Assembly: GCA_021292105.1 (NCBI GenBank)
Contig: CM037865.1
Span: forward strand, 67,441,130-67,505,129
DNA from: Anadara kagoshimensis
Lineage: Eukaryota; Mollusca; Bivalvia; Arcoida; Arcidae
Length of the DNA: 64,000 nucleotides
Direction of reading: 5' to 3'
The notes below the pieces were generated by a model, which was given only the letters and a program-made list of their open reading frames with translations, searched no databases and had not been told where the DNA came from. Shown in pieces: positions 33,601 through 45,973 of the stretch. The first letter of the stretch is position 1. Each line of letters opens with the position of its first letter. The position numbers and the translations under genes were made by a program.

Positions 33601-33813
33601 ACTCAACAGCAGATTAAGAAGAATACGTGGTATAAGTCGGAGCACAAATACAATTAAAACAACAAACTATTTCAATAGGTTTTATATGAGTATTTCTATC
33701 AAACTACTATGTAATAAACAACTGGACTATAACTCGCTATATATAGACGCCATATATTATACTCTTGTCATTTTGGTTTGGTTTACGGCAAGCATCCGAT
33801 CATGTTTCAGTCA

Positions 33814-36800
33814 TCATTTTGTTGCTACCATTACTTCTCCGAAGTACGAAATAGAACCTTTTTGTTCAACTTTTGAGAAATCGGCTGCTTCCTTTATCAA
33901 TATTTCCCACTCATCAACGGTTCTCATTTTGCCTTCACAACTTGCTAACTGGTTTAAATCAACTATGTGGGCGAACGGCTCCGCTACTTTGCTAGGAGGT
34001 AAACAATACTCGCATATCAACAAGATTCCACCTAAAATAAAATAAAGACAAACAACATTGACCTGTCCGCTTTAACTTTCATTAGAAACATTCATATAGG
34101 CGGGTTCACTAAATATATGGGTAGTATAAGGTTTCCCGTAAATACGTTATTCATGGAATTTGTGACGTTAATGTTTTCCAAAACGTCCAGGACAAACGTT
34201 GAGAGGTATTGATCACGCAGTACAGCGACAAACCCCATTGCATGAAAATTAAGTTTTATTTCCGTTTTTTGTTACTCTAGACAATTTAATTTGTCAATTT
34301 ACAATAACTAATACCCCCCACCCCTGTTTGTTTATTGTTATGTTTTCTCGACTGTTTTTGACTACTGTCGTGTACATGTGTCCAAACTAAATGCTTATAC
34401 GTCTCTGAAACACTTTTATTATAGAGTTATTACAGCAAAAAGAGCAAGATTGCTTTTGATATGATGAGAGAGAGAGAGAGTATCCGACCTTTTGGTAATG
34501 CCGAATGAATTTTCTTGATTATTTTCTTCTCATTTTCTTCAGACCAATCTTCAAGGATATGGTTCAACATAAAAATCAGCAGATGGGAGTTCATCTTTGA
34601 AAAAGTCGCCTGAAAATAACAAAATCAACGTTAAATCACTATAATTGTATGCCCTAGATGTTGAAATAACATAGCATTACGAACTTTAATAAACAATCAT
34701 TATAGGATGAACCTTTTGTTTCACGAAGACAAGTTAAAGGTATATATATTAGGATTACAATATTTTGTTGTAGTCCTTTAATAATGTTTTATCAGTATCT
34801 TACGGCACAGGAGTGACGTGGAATATAATACTAACTACTACGTGCGCATGTACCAACTATCGCATGCGCACATATAGTCTAATAACTAATAATGCGTGCG
34901 CAAGTATCAACGTATTAAGTGGCACAGACGTGACATGGGATATATATGTTTTTATTATGTAGAAACTAATATGTGTACGTGGCAGGTATTTCGTAGTTTG
35001 CATGTATTACCTATTACGTTTGCGCAAAGCAGGAAATACGTTCGACGCATAAGTTTCTTCGTAAAATAAAACATGTGTAAAACATACATCCCCCCTGTGC
35101 TACATATTGACAACATCAGAGCATTTACATCTAGTGAAAAACTGTATATTGGACTTTTTGTGTCATTGTGACTAAAGAACAGTATGCCTTATACATATTT
35201 AGTGCACATTTATTATGTAAAAGACGTATTTATTCCAATTCCCAAACAATTGGAACAAAACAACTTTACAAACCTTTAACAAACTTAACAGCTTCTGATA
35301 GTTCTTTGTTTTTCATGTTTATTTCTATCACTTCCGGTAAATCAAACATCAAAATGTTCATTTTCGGATACATCTGACGTAGCGCCAAACAAAACACTCC
35401 ACTGCCACCTACAGATAGAAAGATAAAAATATGTCAATGTTAGACGTAGTATTAGAAAACCAAACCGGTTTAGTATTTCTATATACAGCTGTACATGTAT
35501 ATGCAAGAATAGTTGGTGTATTGTTTGATATAATAATATTAATTATTTTAATATTAAATGTGCGTATGTATGGACCAGTGGTTGTAAAACAAGTTGGACC
35601 TTTGAGGACCCTCTACCACACCACTCGGCATTTACTTTGGTGTCCCTATAAATCCAAGATATATAGCCAGTGGTCCCCAATATTTGTTTGTCCTTTCTTG
35701 TCTGGTCTTATTAGGATGTTTTATAATTTACCTGCGATGTGTTGTATTTTTTGGATGCGATGGCTGTTGTCAGGTGGATTTTTAGTCAAATGAAATGTCC
35801 GTTCTTACATTAATGTTTTCCCCAATAATATTTTTAAAAGGTTACAATCTTACCTCCTAGGTCGCATACAGTCTTGTAATTACTTAGATCAAACAGTTTC
35901 AATGTTTCTTCTGCTAATCCGAATGAACAGCCATCCATTGCTTGAACAAAGTATTCTGTATTTCTGAATAAGAAAGAATATGTGATTTAAACTTGTAATC
36001 CAAAGACACATCTCTGGGTTATTATTTCATGAAATTGTGATATTTTGGAGAAAAGTTATTGGCATTGAAAGCGGAGGAAATGTTTCTGAAAAAATGTGCT
36101 TTTAGTACTATTACTAGTAATTGATTTTGTTTTGTTAAAAGAAGTATGCCGGGTTTGATAGGTGATCTTTACATTGCCCCCCTGCTTAAACGGATGAGTG
36201 ACATAACCATGTATTAATTTCGCATTCGATAATTAGATCAGGCCCCAGTTTCACAATCATTCCTTAGTTAAGATTTCCTTAACTTAAATCTTGCCAAATT
36301 TCAGAACTTAATAATTTTGTTAATTTTCCAGATATTCAGGTAATTAAGGTGTCATTTTAAGGTCACTGCTAGATTAAAACATTTGAATATAATTTTTACA
36401 AAAATATTAACCAGTATTTTCAAAATGCGATTGCAAAAATTGGCTTAATTTAAGTTAAGGAAAATCTTAGCTAAGGAATGATTGTGAAACCGGGACCAGG
36501 TCTACTGACAAGCGCTTCGTTTCTTAAACTTGTTTTTCCTTGAGGATATTGAACAAAGCTTAACATCCATAATCTTAATTTTTCATCTTAAATAATAAAC
36601 AGAAAACTAGAAAATTAAAGTATTAGCGCCAGGCTTCACTAAGAATTTACGGGTGATATGTAAAAATTTATTGTATAGAAATATGACCTGGCTTGATCTG
36701 CTAGTAAGAACAATGTTTTGAAATTTTTAAAAATACATATTTGTATAAACGGCAAAATTTAACAATTGTAATTTATAAAGATAAACTTTTAAAAAATAAA

Positions 36801-39800
36801 TAAAAAGATATCCAGATTTGAATCCACGTCGTACAGGTTACAAAGCGTCCTCGCTACACACTGAGCTAACCATAGCAGTTAGTATCAGCGATGTTAATAT
36901 ATGACATCAGATATATGTAAAGTGATCAGTTTTAATTTTCCTTATTTTTCAAAAATTGACCATTTTCTCCTAAAAGGACCAATTTTTGAAAACTTTTAAA
37001 GATCGCGTTTTGAATATATTTTTTAGAAACAATAACGTAAAAGTTGGTCTTTGGAGGAGAAATAATTATCAAGCACGTGGAAAACCCTCATTTTTTATAT
37101 TTTACTATAATATTTCACACAAAGATGGGTTAAATAAGAAAATGCTTGTAAATAGACCTTTGTATGAGCCAAAATCTGAAAATTCACATAAAATACTGTT
37201 TTTTTTATATTTAAGTGCAAGAATATTTTCAAAAACCCAAAATCTCAACAAACCCGCCATATCTCTTCATGTTGATCTTCACAAAAAAGACACACAGTCA
37301 TATAAAGCATTCAAGGACATGGGTATTTGAGGTTGAATAATTAACATGCACGTATTTAACATGCAGATATATCAAACAAGTCACATCAGTAAAGTAGCAA
37401 GACATGACAAAAAGGGAAAAAATCTGTATGAATTATGTCATGTGCTGCATTTTAATTTGTATTATAATAATGCACTCATAAACAGTAGATGACAGTTATG
37501 TCCGTAGTTTATGTTGACATGATCTATTTTAATTTCTTACGTTTCATCTTTATAATAACCTCCACCAAACGTATACAGTTTGTCACCAGCGACACCAAAT
37601 ACCTCAGAAGCACAGTTCTTGCCTGTTGAAAATAATATAATTAATATCAACATTTTTCTTTTTACTAGGCCGACATTTAAACATATTTTAGATGGTTTTA
37701 TGTTTTACTTATCATACAAATAGCGCAATATAAATTCAGCGTTCACTCTCCGGGTAAAATAATATTGCGATGGTTTTTGGTCAGTAGAGGCAATTATATC
37801 TCGAGTCTGTCGACACGGTGGTTATGTAACCAAGCAAATAAACAATCCCTATTTACAACAATATTTTGGACCTACTCGAAAGGTTAGTGTAATACCAATA
37901 CTACTATTAATAGTATTTAGAAAGAAAACATATTTCTTACTGCCTACCTACCTTGTTTGGGTGTGAAAATTAAAGATATTTTCTCGGCCTTGTGGATATG
38001 TATATTTTGTCTTGTTTTTCTTGTATTTTGTTACATTAGTTACGACAACGTACGTGTTTTATTCGGCTACATTTTATCTTTTTTTTATCTTTGATACAAT
38101 GTACAAACATCTTCTATAGTCACACTGATCAGAATACGGAGTTGGTATCAACATTAGTTAGTCATACCCTCACCAATCTTAGTCTGGTCACCAACTGACG
38201 CTTTATTTAATACTCTGGTCTAAAACAGTGCTCGGAATCACTGTCAAAATTAACCCAATGATAAGATTCGCTGGCTAATAACTGACAATTGGTTCAAAAT
38301 TGATTGGTTGTGGTACTAGGGAGATCTAACACATTGATGTACTACCAGTAAACTTGTTGTAAAATTGTCACTGATGCTAGTGACGTCTAACACTGTTGGA
38401 CTAACATTTACACTTGTACTAAAACATATTCGTATTTGACATCAGGTGAAATAAAACTTGTAACAGATAAACACGCACCTGTTTTGACCGATTTAGCGAG
38501 ATTAGCAGCTATGAAGTAGCAGGATTTCATATTAAGTAACGTTGTACCATACAAAGAACCTTTGGCTGACTTCAGAAACCATTTACCTCTGTCACTATTC
38601 ACAAATCGTCCTGTAAAGATAAATGATAAACTAGTTAAACTATTCATCTCAATATTCCTGCCGATAGATGGATACAAATATAACTCGAACAGTCTCTTGA
38701 AAGACTAACAGAGTGATTCCTATATACTGCACAGACCTGTCGAAAGTTTAACACTAGGCTCTGAAATGCTCTTATAAAACTTCGTTTGCAGGGGTGGCAT
38801 AACCAGCAAACAATGAAGTGTTTGAAAGGGTTCAATATTTTGTTTTTCTAGGACTGTTCCTATCTTAAATTATATTGTTGCATGTTCTTGGTTACGTTTG
38901 CCAAGTTTTTCAGTTATTAATTTTTTCTTTTATATCAATCTTAGAGGGGATAAAAGTCTGTTACTTGCCATTCACAAAACCAACTACTAGAATTCAGTAA
39001 TTTTAATGACACACTATTCGTGTTAAATGCTAAACTATCCAATTCGTTCTCAGAATGAAATGAAACACTTTATTGTTAGCGTGGTCAAAAGTTGGCAAAT
39101 AACAGTACATAGTTAGAGATGTCAAAGATTTAATTTGTAAAAAACCCGTCAATATAATATTACACTTTCAACAGAGGGACTTTATTGTATACTTCCATTG
39201 TATGTGAAGTAAACATATAACATACTATGACAAGTGATGCGATGAAGCGTAATACGGGAAATTTATGAAATGATGAAAATATATTTTCTTAATGAGAACA
39301 GCAGTCGACAAAACATCAGGCAGAAAATGAAATAACAATCGTTTTACCGTTTTCATCTTTTGATAGAAGTCCAATTGATGCGCAAGCATTTAATAACCTT
39401 TCAGTAGCATCTTTATCTGCTTCAATCTGTTTTGCAACATCAGCAGCACAAAGTGTACCGAATTTATCCAATTCCTCAAAGACTCCTAGATCTACTGCGG
39501 CAAATAACATCTGAAAAATCAAAACCAATATTTTCACAATATACATTCCATACCTCTTCAATGTGTGCAAAATGTGATTTTAAACCAGATATTAAGCTGT
39601 ATTCTTTAGTGATTATAAGTAAATCTGTTTTAATTTTAGAAGAAATTTAAAAAGCAGATAAATTTAAGAACAATGCTAACTTAATACTAAAATACATTGC
39701 TTCCTGGGTTAACGATGTCGTCGTGGGTTCTTATTCCACCCGCCCTCTGGTTGTAATTATTATTAAACCTGGTTTTAATTTCTAGCACTAAAGGACCGTA

Positions 39801-39940
39801 TTGGAATAAAATTCCTAATCGGTAGGGCTTTTACCGAAATTGTGAAAATCAAAATATAAAAAATTATATATAAAACTTACTTGTGATTTTGAAAATCCAT
39901 GAATAAAATCAAGACATTCAGCTCGAGTTTCTAAGTCCAT
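33814..39940 (-). CDS. Acetylserotonin O-methyltransferase-like gene, eight exons, one frame break
   Basis: Exons in coding order: 39940-39881 (start MDLETRAECLDF), 39510-39348, 38610-38479, 37622-37541, 35963-35854, 35408-35274, 34609-34489, 34031-33814. Every boundary has AG/GT and the phases agree, giving about 340 residues, the normal ASMT size. An N-terminal dimerisation domain (MLFAAVDLGVFEEL, GLLSKDENG) precedes the SAM-binding DLGGGSG, MFDLPEVIE, GDFFKDELP and the C-terminal CEYCLPPSK, CEGKMRTVDEW and VMVATK. The enzyme would methylate a small hydroxy-aromatic in the cytosol. Two oddities: exon 7 has a frame break at about 34565 (two bases missing or one extra), and its motif reads LEDW where the family has catalytic LHDW. 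It may be a young pseudogene or an assembly error. Confidence 0.85.
34048..34155 (+). mobile_element. MITE family M1, left-half copy
   Basis: CAAACAACATTGACCTGTCC and the following 80 bases match the left half of 45974-46216; no right terminus is present. It lies in the last intron of the ASMT-like gene. Confidence 0.7.
36241..36500. mobile_element. MITE with about 45-bp terminal inverted repeats
   Basis: The left end GTTTCACAATCATTCCTTAG, then TAAGATTTCCTTAACTTAAAT, is the inverse of the right end (ATTTAAGTTAAGGAAAATCT, then CTAAGGAATGATTGTGAAAC). CAGG flanks both sides as a possible 4-bp target duplication. It sits in an intron of the ASMT-like gene. Confidence 0.9.
36810..36885 (-). mobile_element. 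tRNA-derived SINE head
   Basis: On the minus strand GGTTAGCTCAGTGTGTAGCG resembles an A box region and GGATTCAAATCTGG a B box. Located in an intron of the ASMT-like gene. Confidence 0.55.
36950..37245 (+). repeat. Dispersed repeat R1, copy 2
   Basis: Inverted relative to 5040-5345 and similar along its whole length. A 114-residue frame (36986-37330) crosses it but has no domain and is not conserved in copy 1. Confidence 0.7.
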
Positions 39941-40555
39941 ATTAGGCGATGTATAGATGCGAAGAACCTTGGTCTACTAACCGTTACAAAAGTAATTGAA
40001 ATCATATATACCTATTACACTTAATATATATCATACTCGGTTGACCACAAAGGTTAAATGTCAATTGTGAGTTTCGTACTCGTGGTGATGTTTTCCATGC
40101 ATGAATTTATTGTACGTACATGTACATGGAATGTTAATGCTGGTGATATATAGAAAAATGTCAGACATGTGTTATATATATAGTAAATATAGAACTGACC
40201 CAAAAACGTTATTACATAACAACATCTTGGCCGAGTCAAGTTAACACAAGTATTAGATTACCACTTCACCATTGGCCACCTTTTTGAACTTGCGTGACCA
40301 TTTAGACAAACCAGTTAACGGCGTGCATCTAGCAAAAATTTTAAGTCATCACACATCTTCAATACAAACTTTAATTAAAATCTAATTTTTTACCATTATG
40401 ATTGGTTAATATATATTATAAATTTAGTACCCTGATTTATGGGGAAGTGAATTGTGCACATTAATGGGGTTATTTGATTGAAAATCGTCATCGTTAAGCC
40501 ACGATGTACAGTTGTATCTGGAGTACTATATCCTTTGAACAGTTTGACTGAGGCT
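39941..40555. other. 5' flank of ASMT-like gene; no gene
   Basis: Upstream, presumably promoter-containing, AT-rich sequence; no motif can be assigned with confidence. Confidence 0.4.
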
Positions 40556-40806
40556 TACTTACATTACTCAATCGATGCGTCTTATAATTATAAAAAGGTT
40601 CAACAAATGAACAAGGGCACAATTACACAAATTAAGTTAATCTTACATTACTCAATCGATGCGTCTTATAATTATAAAAAGGTTCAACAAATGAACAAGG
40701 GCACAATTACACAAATTAAGTTAATCTTACATTACTCAATCGATGCGTCTTATAATTATAAAAAGGTTCAACAAATAAACAAGGGCACAATTACACAAAT
40801 TAACAA
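40556..40806 (+). repeat. 84-bp tandem repeat, three copies
   Basis: Units begin CTTACATTACTCAATCGATG at about 40556, 40640 and 40724, nearly identical. Because 84 is divisible by three, a frame stays open and repeats a 28-residue peptide; there is no other sign of coding. Confidence 0.95.
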
Positions 40807-42270
40807 AAAGTAGTATATTTCCATTAGAAACGTGATAATTTAGTAGATAATCTGATTTACTAACGGTAATTTTAAAATATAACGTTATAGAGAGAATTTG
40901 GGGTCACATTGGCCAAAACAATTTATAATGGACTTTACGCATGTATGCTGGTATATCGCAGTCTGCACTATTAATATGCACACTAACAAACCGACGAGTA
41001 TTAATATTTTACATTTGTGTTAACAGATAATGAGTTTGTATTGCGAACCGAGCGTTTGCACCAATTCGTTATAGTCCGATTACTTTTTCAGTGATTAATA
41101 CCGATGTGTCCTTAAAAAATCGTGGATTACTTAACTAAAATTTCATTAATGCTGTATGTAGATATGTTATTTTTATAACATATGTTGAAACAATTTGGTT
41201 AAATTTCTTATATTAAGTCTAAACATCAAATGAAACAAGTTTTATCAGGCGCACATCTAAATTCGCGTATCGCGTAGTATAATGCTATATGGCCAATAAC
41301 TTCATCTTTTGAGACAAAAACCTGTTTTGTTAGATGACGTTGAATGTTTTGTAGATTTTAAACATTGAATAAAAAAAATTCTGTCGCTCTTTGCCAACAA
41401 ATGTAATAAATTAGTTTTATTTTTTTATATTTTGGTGCTGTTTTACGTGTTGTTCATTCATAAACAAGTACGAATAGGAACACCAGTATAAACCCTTATC
41501 GCGTTAATACGCATTAGTCAATCAGAACCCAGTTCTGAATTACTTAAATGAATGAAGCTGTTGAATATGCCATATCAAAATATCAGAGGGACTCGGCTTA
41601 CTTTCAATTAATTGCTAAATTTTAACTCCCAAAAACTCAACTACTACAGTGAATATTAAAAAAAAATTACAATGTAGATAGAAAAATGGTATTTTTAAAT
41701 ACTTACCTTTAAAACAAGACTGCAAACGAACAAGTATTTATTTATCGCAAAAGTTTATTAAAACTTACTCATATAAATTAAAAGGAAAAAGATTTAAAAA
41801 GCTGAGATATTTGCAAAAAATATTCAAAATATGAAAAAATATGTTCTTAAAAGACATGTGAAATTTCGAGTTTATTAAAGTTATCTAAGTTTGAATCACA
41901 CCACCCATTTAAAACATGGTTTTTTCAGCACTGAAAATGTGATCGGACTATAGCTTAGTTTTAAACATTCGACAGGTATGTACCGTATATAGTTTACCTT
42001 CAATGGTCATTAAATACAGTTATCCTTATAAAAATAACGCTGACAGCCCATTGAAATATTTTAGTTACAATCAACTGGTACTGACTTGCACATAACAACC
42101 AAACTTGAGGTTAAATTAAATTATATCTAATATTTTTACCCATACATGCCAGTGAACCCCAAAAAGTTCACAAAACACGAAACAATTTCAGTGTCTTTTT
42201 AGACACAGACGCCTCTTAATTTTGGACAAGGTCACCGGTGAAAAGAATTCCGGGGTAGTAACACTTCCAG
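40807..42270. other. No gene seen
   Basis: About 1.4 kb of AT-rich intergenic sequence with no supported feature. Confidence 0.4.
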
Positions 42271-42536
42271 GGGCGTAGCTAGGTCTGCGATATCATGTTG
42301 GCACAGTCGCATGATATTATGCGCAAAGCGCCGACGGGGTGCGGGAGGGGTTTTGAGGGGAGTCATGGGGGTCGATAAAGTACGCATTCAGAGTGTTTCA
42401 ATGTCTAAAAACTTTATACTGAACTCGTTAAGTAAAAAGGAAATTTTGACTTTATTTCAAAGTCAAATGAGATTTTTATAGCTGGATCTTTCTCTGTTTT
42501 GTGTTTTTGAAAACTCTTAGCGGCTTCGGTATAGTC
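42271..42536. other. Probable repeat beginning with a GGGGCGTAGCTAGG motif
   Basis: AGGGGCGTAGCTAGG is a start seen in many dispersed invertebrate transposon ends, followed by a G-rich segment (42330-42370). No partner copy in this window. Confidence 0.3.
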
Positions 42537-42790
42537 TATGGTAAATGATGTAGCTCAGTTGGTTTAGTGCTCGCTTCGTATGTGGAAGGTCGGGGTTCAA
42601 ATACCGGCAAGACAGACGAAAGGCTTGAAAAGTGGTAGTCTTCAGCAAGTCGCGGATCCTTTGGATGAGATCTTTAAAGTATCAATGCCCTTGGCACGGT
42701 AGGCGTGACACGCTAAAACACTCACTTTGCTCTACACGCACTAGAAACTTAGATTTATTTTTAAAAATCTTAATACATTAGTACCTTTGT
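42537..42790 (+). mobile_element. tRNA-derived SINE
   Basis: A box GTAGCTCAGTTGGTTTAGTG and B box GGGGTTCAAATACC are well placed; the body contains GTCTTCAGCAAGTCGCGG and CACGGTAGGCGTGACACG. No complete tRNA cloverleaf. Confidence 0.7.
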
Positions 42791-43109
42791 CAAAATAATG
42801 TGTAGGGATGTGCCTTTTTGGCCTTAAGGCAGTTACGCTCCTGACTTCTTCAATTAAACCAGTGTAAAATAAGTTCAATTTTCCTATGGTGAAATTAACA
42901 CATGATTTGTGTGTAACATCATAGCGTTTGGCTGTCCCTCCTATCTCCGGATTATCCGATTTTCGAGAGCTATCACTTTCCTATTTGGTTCTTAGATTAC
43001 ACTTAGAGTTTGCACATCCGTTCCGTTTCCGGGTTTTGGTTTTTCGATGGTATTTATTACATGAGATTCCAAGTAGTGTCTGCTGACCCACCACTCCGTA
43101 ATTCCTACA

Positions 43110-43395
43110 AATACGGTAGCTCAATAGATAGAGGATCTGAAAATAGGTAGTGACTGTTCCTTCGTCACATACTCGGCATATAGAAATGAAAGTCACAGGG
43201 TCCTTTGGGAAGACTTTAAAAACCGATGTCCCGTGTCACAGGGTCATTTGAAAAAGACTTTAAAAACCGATGTCTCGTGTCACGTCAGGTGTAGCACGTT
43301 GAAGAACCCTCTCTATATATTGCTCCGAGGGCACTGCATAGGTAAAACATTATGCCACTTCAACACTGTCAATTCATCAATCAATCGTTTTTATT
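43110..43395 (+). mobile_element. tRNA-derived SINE with internal duplication
   Basis: An A-box-like ACGGTAGCTCAATAGATAGA heads the element. A block of about 53 bases (GTCACAGGGTC...AAAAACCGATGTC) is present twice in tandem at 43190-43275. It ends with CAATTCATCAATCAATCG. Confidence 0.65.
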
Positions 43396-43410
43396 TTATA
43401 TAACGTTGCT

Positions 43411-43614
43411 TTAAGGGGTAAACATTATTTGCGTGCGTTTTTGCAAGGTAGACAAATCGATATATTTAGGTTTGCTTACCGCGTTTTTAGCCAATAAGTA
43501 AAGGGCAAAATCATCACATACACATATGTCTTGGTATGTATTACTAATGAAAGAATGGTAACAATCAGCACACATCATGTTGAACTTACCTACTGTCAGT
43601 TTACTCTCCTGCAG
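43411..43614 (-). other. Possible orphan coding exon
   Basis: A CTCTGCAG acceptor at 43622-43615 precedes an open frame beginning ESKLTVGKFNMMCADC and containing CVCDDFALYLLAKNA; possible GTAAG donors occur inside. Four cysteines in two CxxC/CxC pairs could bind metal. I do not recognise the family and no partner exon was found. Confidence 0.3.
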
Positions 43615-43639
43615 AGAAAGGAACAACGAAAATATTTCA

Positions 43640-44154
43640 GATTCTCAATAACACAGTTAAAAACCAACTAATCATTTTGGTTTTATAATTTTGTAAGCAT
43701 TGAGCCAAAACAGAGATTTTAGTAACGATTAGGCTCATGTAAGTAAAAGAATTATTGACGTGTAGCCGTCTTATTGAAAATCTATAAAATATCTGCGTTC
43801 TTGCTTTCTATGAAAAGGTCTAAACAAACAGTAGTTAAACGTTTAGCAGATTCCTATAGACATTTATTTGTCTGACACAAACTTCAAGCATTAGTCTTAT
43901 TACGTTTGAAAATATTATCCTGCATATATAAACAATTCTGCAAGCAATGTGCCAGATAAGTAGTACATATACATTGTTAACTTAGTGTTGCTAACAAAAG
44001 TAATATCAAATCAATTAATAGTAGTCATTAGTTTTGATGCATAGATTAAGTCAATTACAGACCAACCTGCCTTAAAAGCCATCTCTATATAAGAACCAGT
44101 TCACCTGCTTACAAAGACCAGTAAACATGTATCCCAATTGTTCTTTATTCATAT
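43640..44154. other. No gene seen
   Basis: AT-rich spacer. Confidence 0.4.
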
Positions 44155-44320
44155 TATTTAAACCTGTAGCTAGATAAACAGGAGGTGTTTACCCTTCCGG
44201 AGCATCCGGCCTCACTTCCCTGGTGGAAGTTTATGTGTCTAACTTAACTTGTCAGCTCCAAAGTTTTAACTTTGCTTCTGGATTGTGATTCGGACATGGA
44301 TTAGTATGTTTGTTTTTGAT
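44155..44320 (+). mobile_element. Penelope-like element 3' UTR
   Basis: TAGCTAGATAAACAGGAGGT through CCTTCCGGAGCATCCGGCC to GATTCGGACATGGATTAGTA; 5'-truncated within the UTR. Confidence 0.8.
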
Positions 44321-44324
44321 ATAA

Positions 44325-44378
44325 AGGCCACTTTCACTGCTTTCCTTAGTTGGCCTTTATAGATAGACTGTAAACTAA
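44325..44378 (-). mobile_element. MITE terminus, family M2
   Basis: The reverse complement (TATAAAGGCCAACTAAGGAA...AAAGTGGCCTTTAT) matches the left end at 61858-61920. Confidence 0.5.
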
Positions 44379-44392
44379 ATTGTTGAACAAAA

Positions 44393-44785
44393 TATGTGTA
44401 GAGGTCGCGGTGGCCTAATGGATAAGACGTCAGTCTTCAAATCCAGGGTCTCTCACCGCTGTGAGTTCGAGTCCCGCTCGGACCACATGTGGGAAAGTGA
44501 ATTTTCCTTGCCGTTGGCCTTTACTGATTCACCTGGTATCAGTATAATGGACTGGGGGAGTGGTACGCTTGTCTGCGGTGTACTGACTCTGTGAGCTAGC
44601 ACGGTAAAGTCGCCCTGAGTGCGCGCTAGTACAAGGCAGACCATACAACACACTCGCACTTCACATGCATACAAAAAATTGTTCATAGATTAATCCATAG
44701 AGATTAATTAAATAGTTCTCGTCGCGAATAGCTGAAAAACTGCTGATGCGACGTTAAGCAACATTCAACCAACCAACCAACCAAC
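44393..44785 (+). mobile_element. Full-length tRNA-derived SINE
   Basis: A box TGGCCTAATGGA and B box AGTTCGAGTCCC match pol III promoters; the first 85 bases resemble a degenerate tRNA. The body carries GGACTGGGGGAGTGGTACGC, GCGCGCTAGTACAAGGCAG and TTCTCGTCGCGAATAGCTG, and the tail is (CCAA)n. A related copy is at 7478-7690. Confidence 0.85.
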
Positions 44786-45021
44786 CAAAATATGTGTATG
44801 TTTGTCAAATGAATACACTGAAAAAATGCAATGCAATGTTTAAATAACTATGTAGATATAACAGCTCACAAAACATTATAAATAATGTATATAATACCAA
44901 ATACCCGGTGTCTCTACTGGTGGAAGTTTTACCCAAGGATATTACAAACTCGGTACAAAATTGTGTATGATGGTCAGAAATATATATTTGTCTAAATGTG
45001 AAATTGTTCAAAAGCTAAGGT

Positions 45022-45190
45022 ATACTTCCACATGCAAAGTATTTCCTTAGCTGGACTTGGTAAAATATATTTTGGTCCTTTTGGTATTTTGTCAACATCT
45101 TCGCCCATTTGGGTTTCACAATTTTGGTCCAAGCACTAATGATGATTAATTGTATTCCGAAACGACCGTCTAGTACTGTAAATTAAAACT
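45022..45190 (-). repeat. Dispersed repeat R3
   Basis: On the minus strand: TACAGTACTAGACGGTCGTT, TCGGAATACAATT, GTGCTTGGACCAAAATTGTG, AGGACCAAAATATATTTTAC and GCTAAGGAAATACTTT. The same order of motifs occurs at 53505-53660 and 61200-61370. Confidence 0.75.
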
Positions 45191-45973
45191 GGCATATTAT
45201 GTAATAGTAACAATAACTAAAGAATGAAATGAAATAAAACTATTTATTAAGTTCAAAGATAAACTTATGTTAATGCAAGTAATAACTAGGTTTAATACAA
45301 TAAATACATCCAACTTTGAATACAACATTTAACATTACTCTACAGAATGAAATTGTATTTCAAGCTAAGAGTTAAATTAGAATTTTAGGTACCGTCGCCG
45401 TTATAGTTAGGTAAATAAAAAATATAACATGTATCCAACATGTTCGATGAAATGTAAATTATGAATGTAGTGATCATTTAATAACTGCAAATCAACTATT
45501 ATTTTAAATAAAACTTCGGCTTATGGATCGTGTCATTTATAGTAATATTTAATTTTCAACAAATCAACTTTTTAACCAAATAAACCTTTGCACGGCAATG
45601 TAAGTTATAACACTTTAAATGCCATTTCCATACAGTTTAATGGTTATATTTACATTTCGCATTTTTTTAAAAACCTTATTTTTGTTTTTGAATCCTGAAA
45701 TAAATTTAAAACACTGTTGTGCACGAAGTACAATTTCAATTGCTGGGATAACCAGTCAATGACGTCACGGCTAAAGGCGTAAGGTAAAGATAAGTGACGC
45801 CGCATAATCAAATGTAACTTTATTTGGTCTCGTTCATAAAACATCATAAATGTAAATTTTTAGCTTTACTTTTTACTTATTTATGGTCCATCAAACACGT
45901 TTATATAAGCTTAATTCAACACATATATGTCAACACTCTGTATGCTTATCTAACAATTTAAAAAATATGTAGG
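45191..45973. other. No gene seen
   Basis: AT-rich spacer without recognised features. Confidence 0.4.

Noticed and set aside
35431..35793. 120-residue plus-strand frame inside the ASMT-like gene
   Set aside because: Lies within an intron of the minus-strand gene and has no recognisable domain.
40478..40813. 111-residue frame with a triple 28-residue repeat
   Set aside because: Explained by the 84-bp tandem repeat; no coding evidence outside it.
44393..44480. Possible functional tRNA gene
   Set aside because: The A and B boxes are good but the stems are incomplete and the sequence continues into a SINE body with a (CCAA)n tail.
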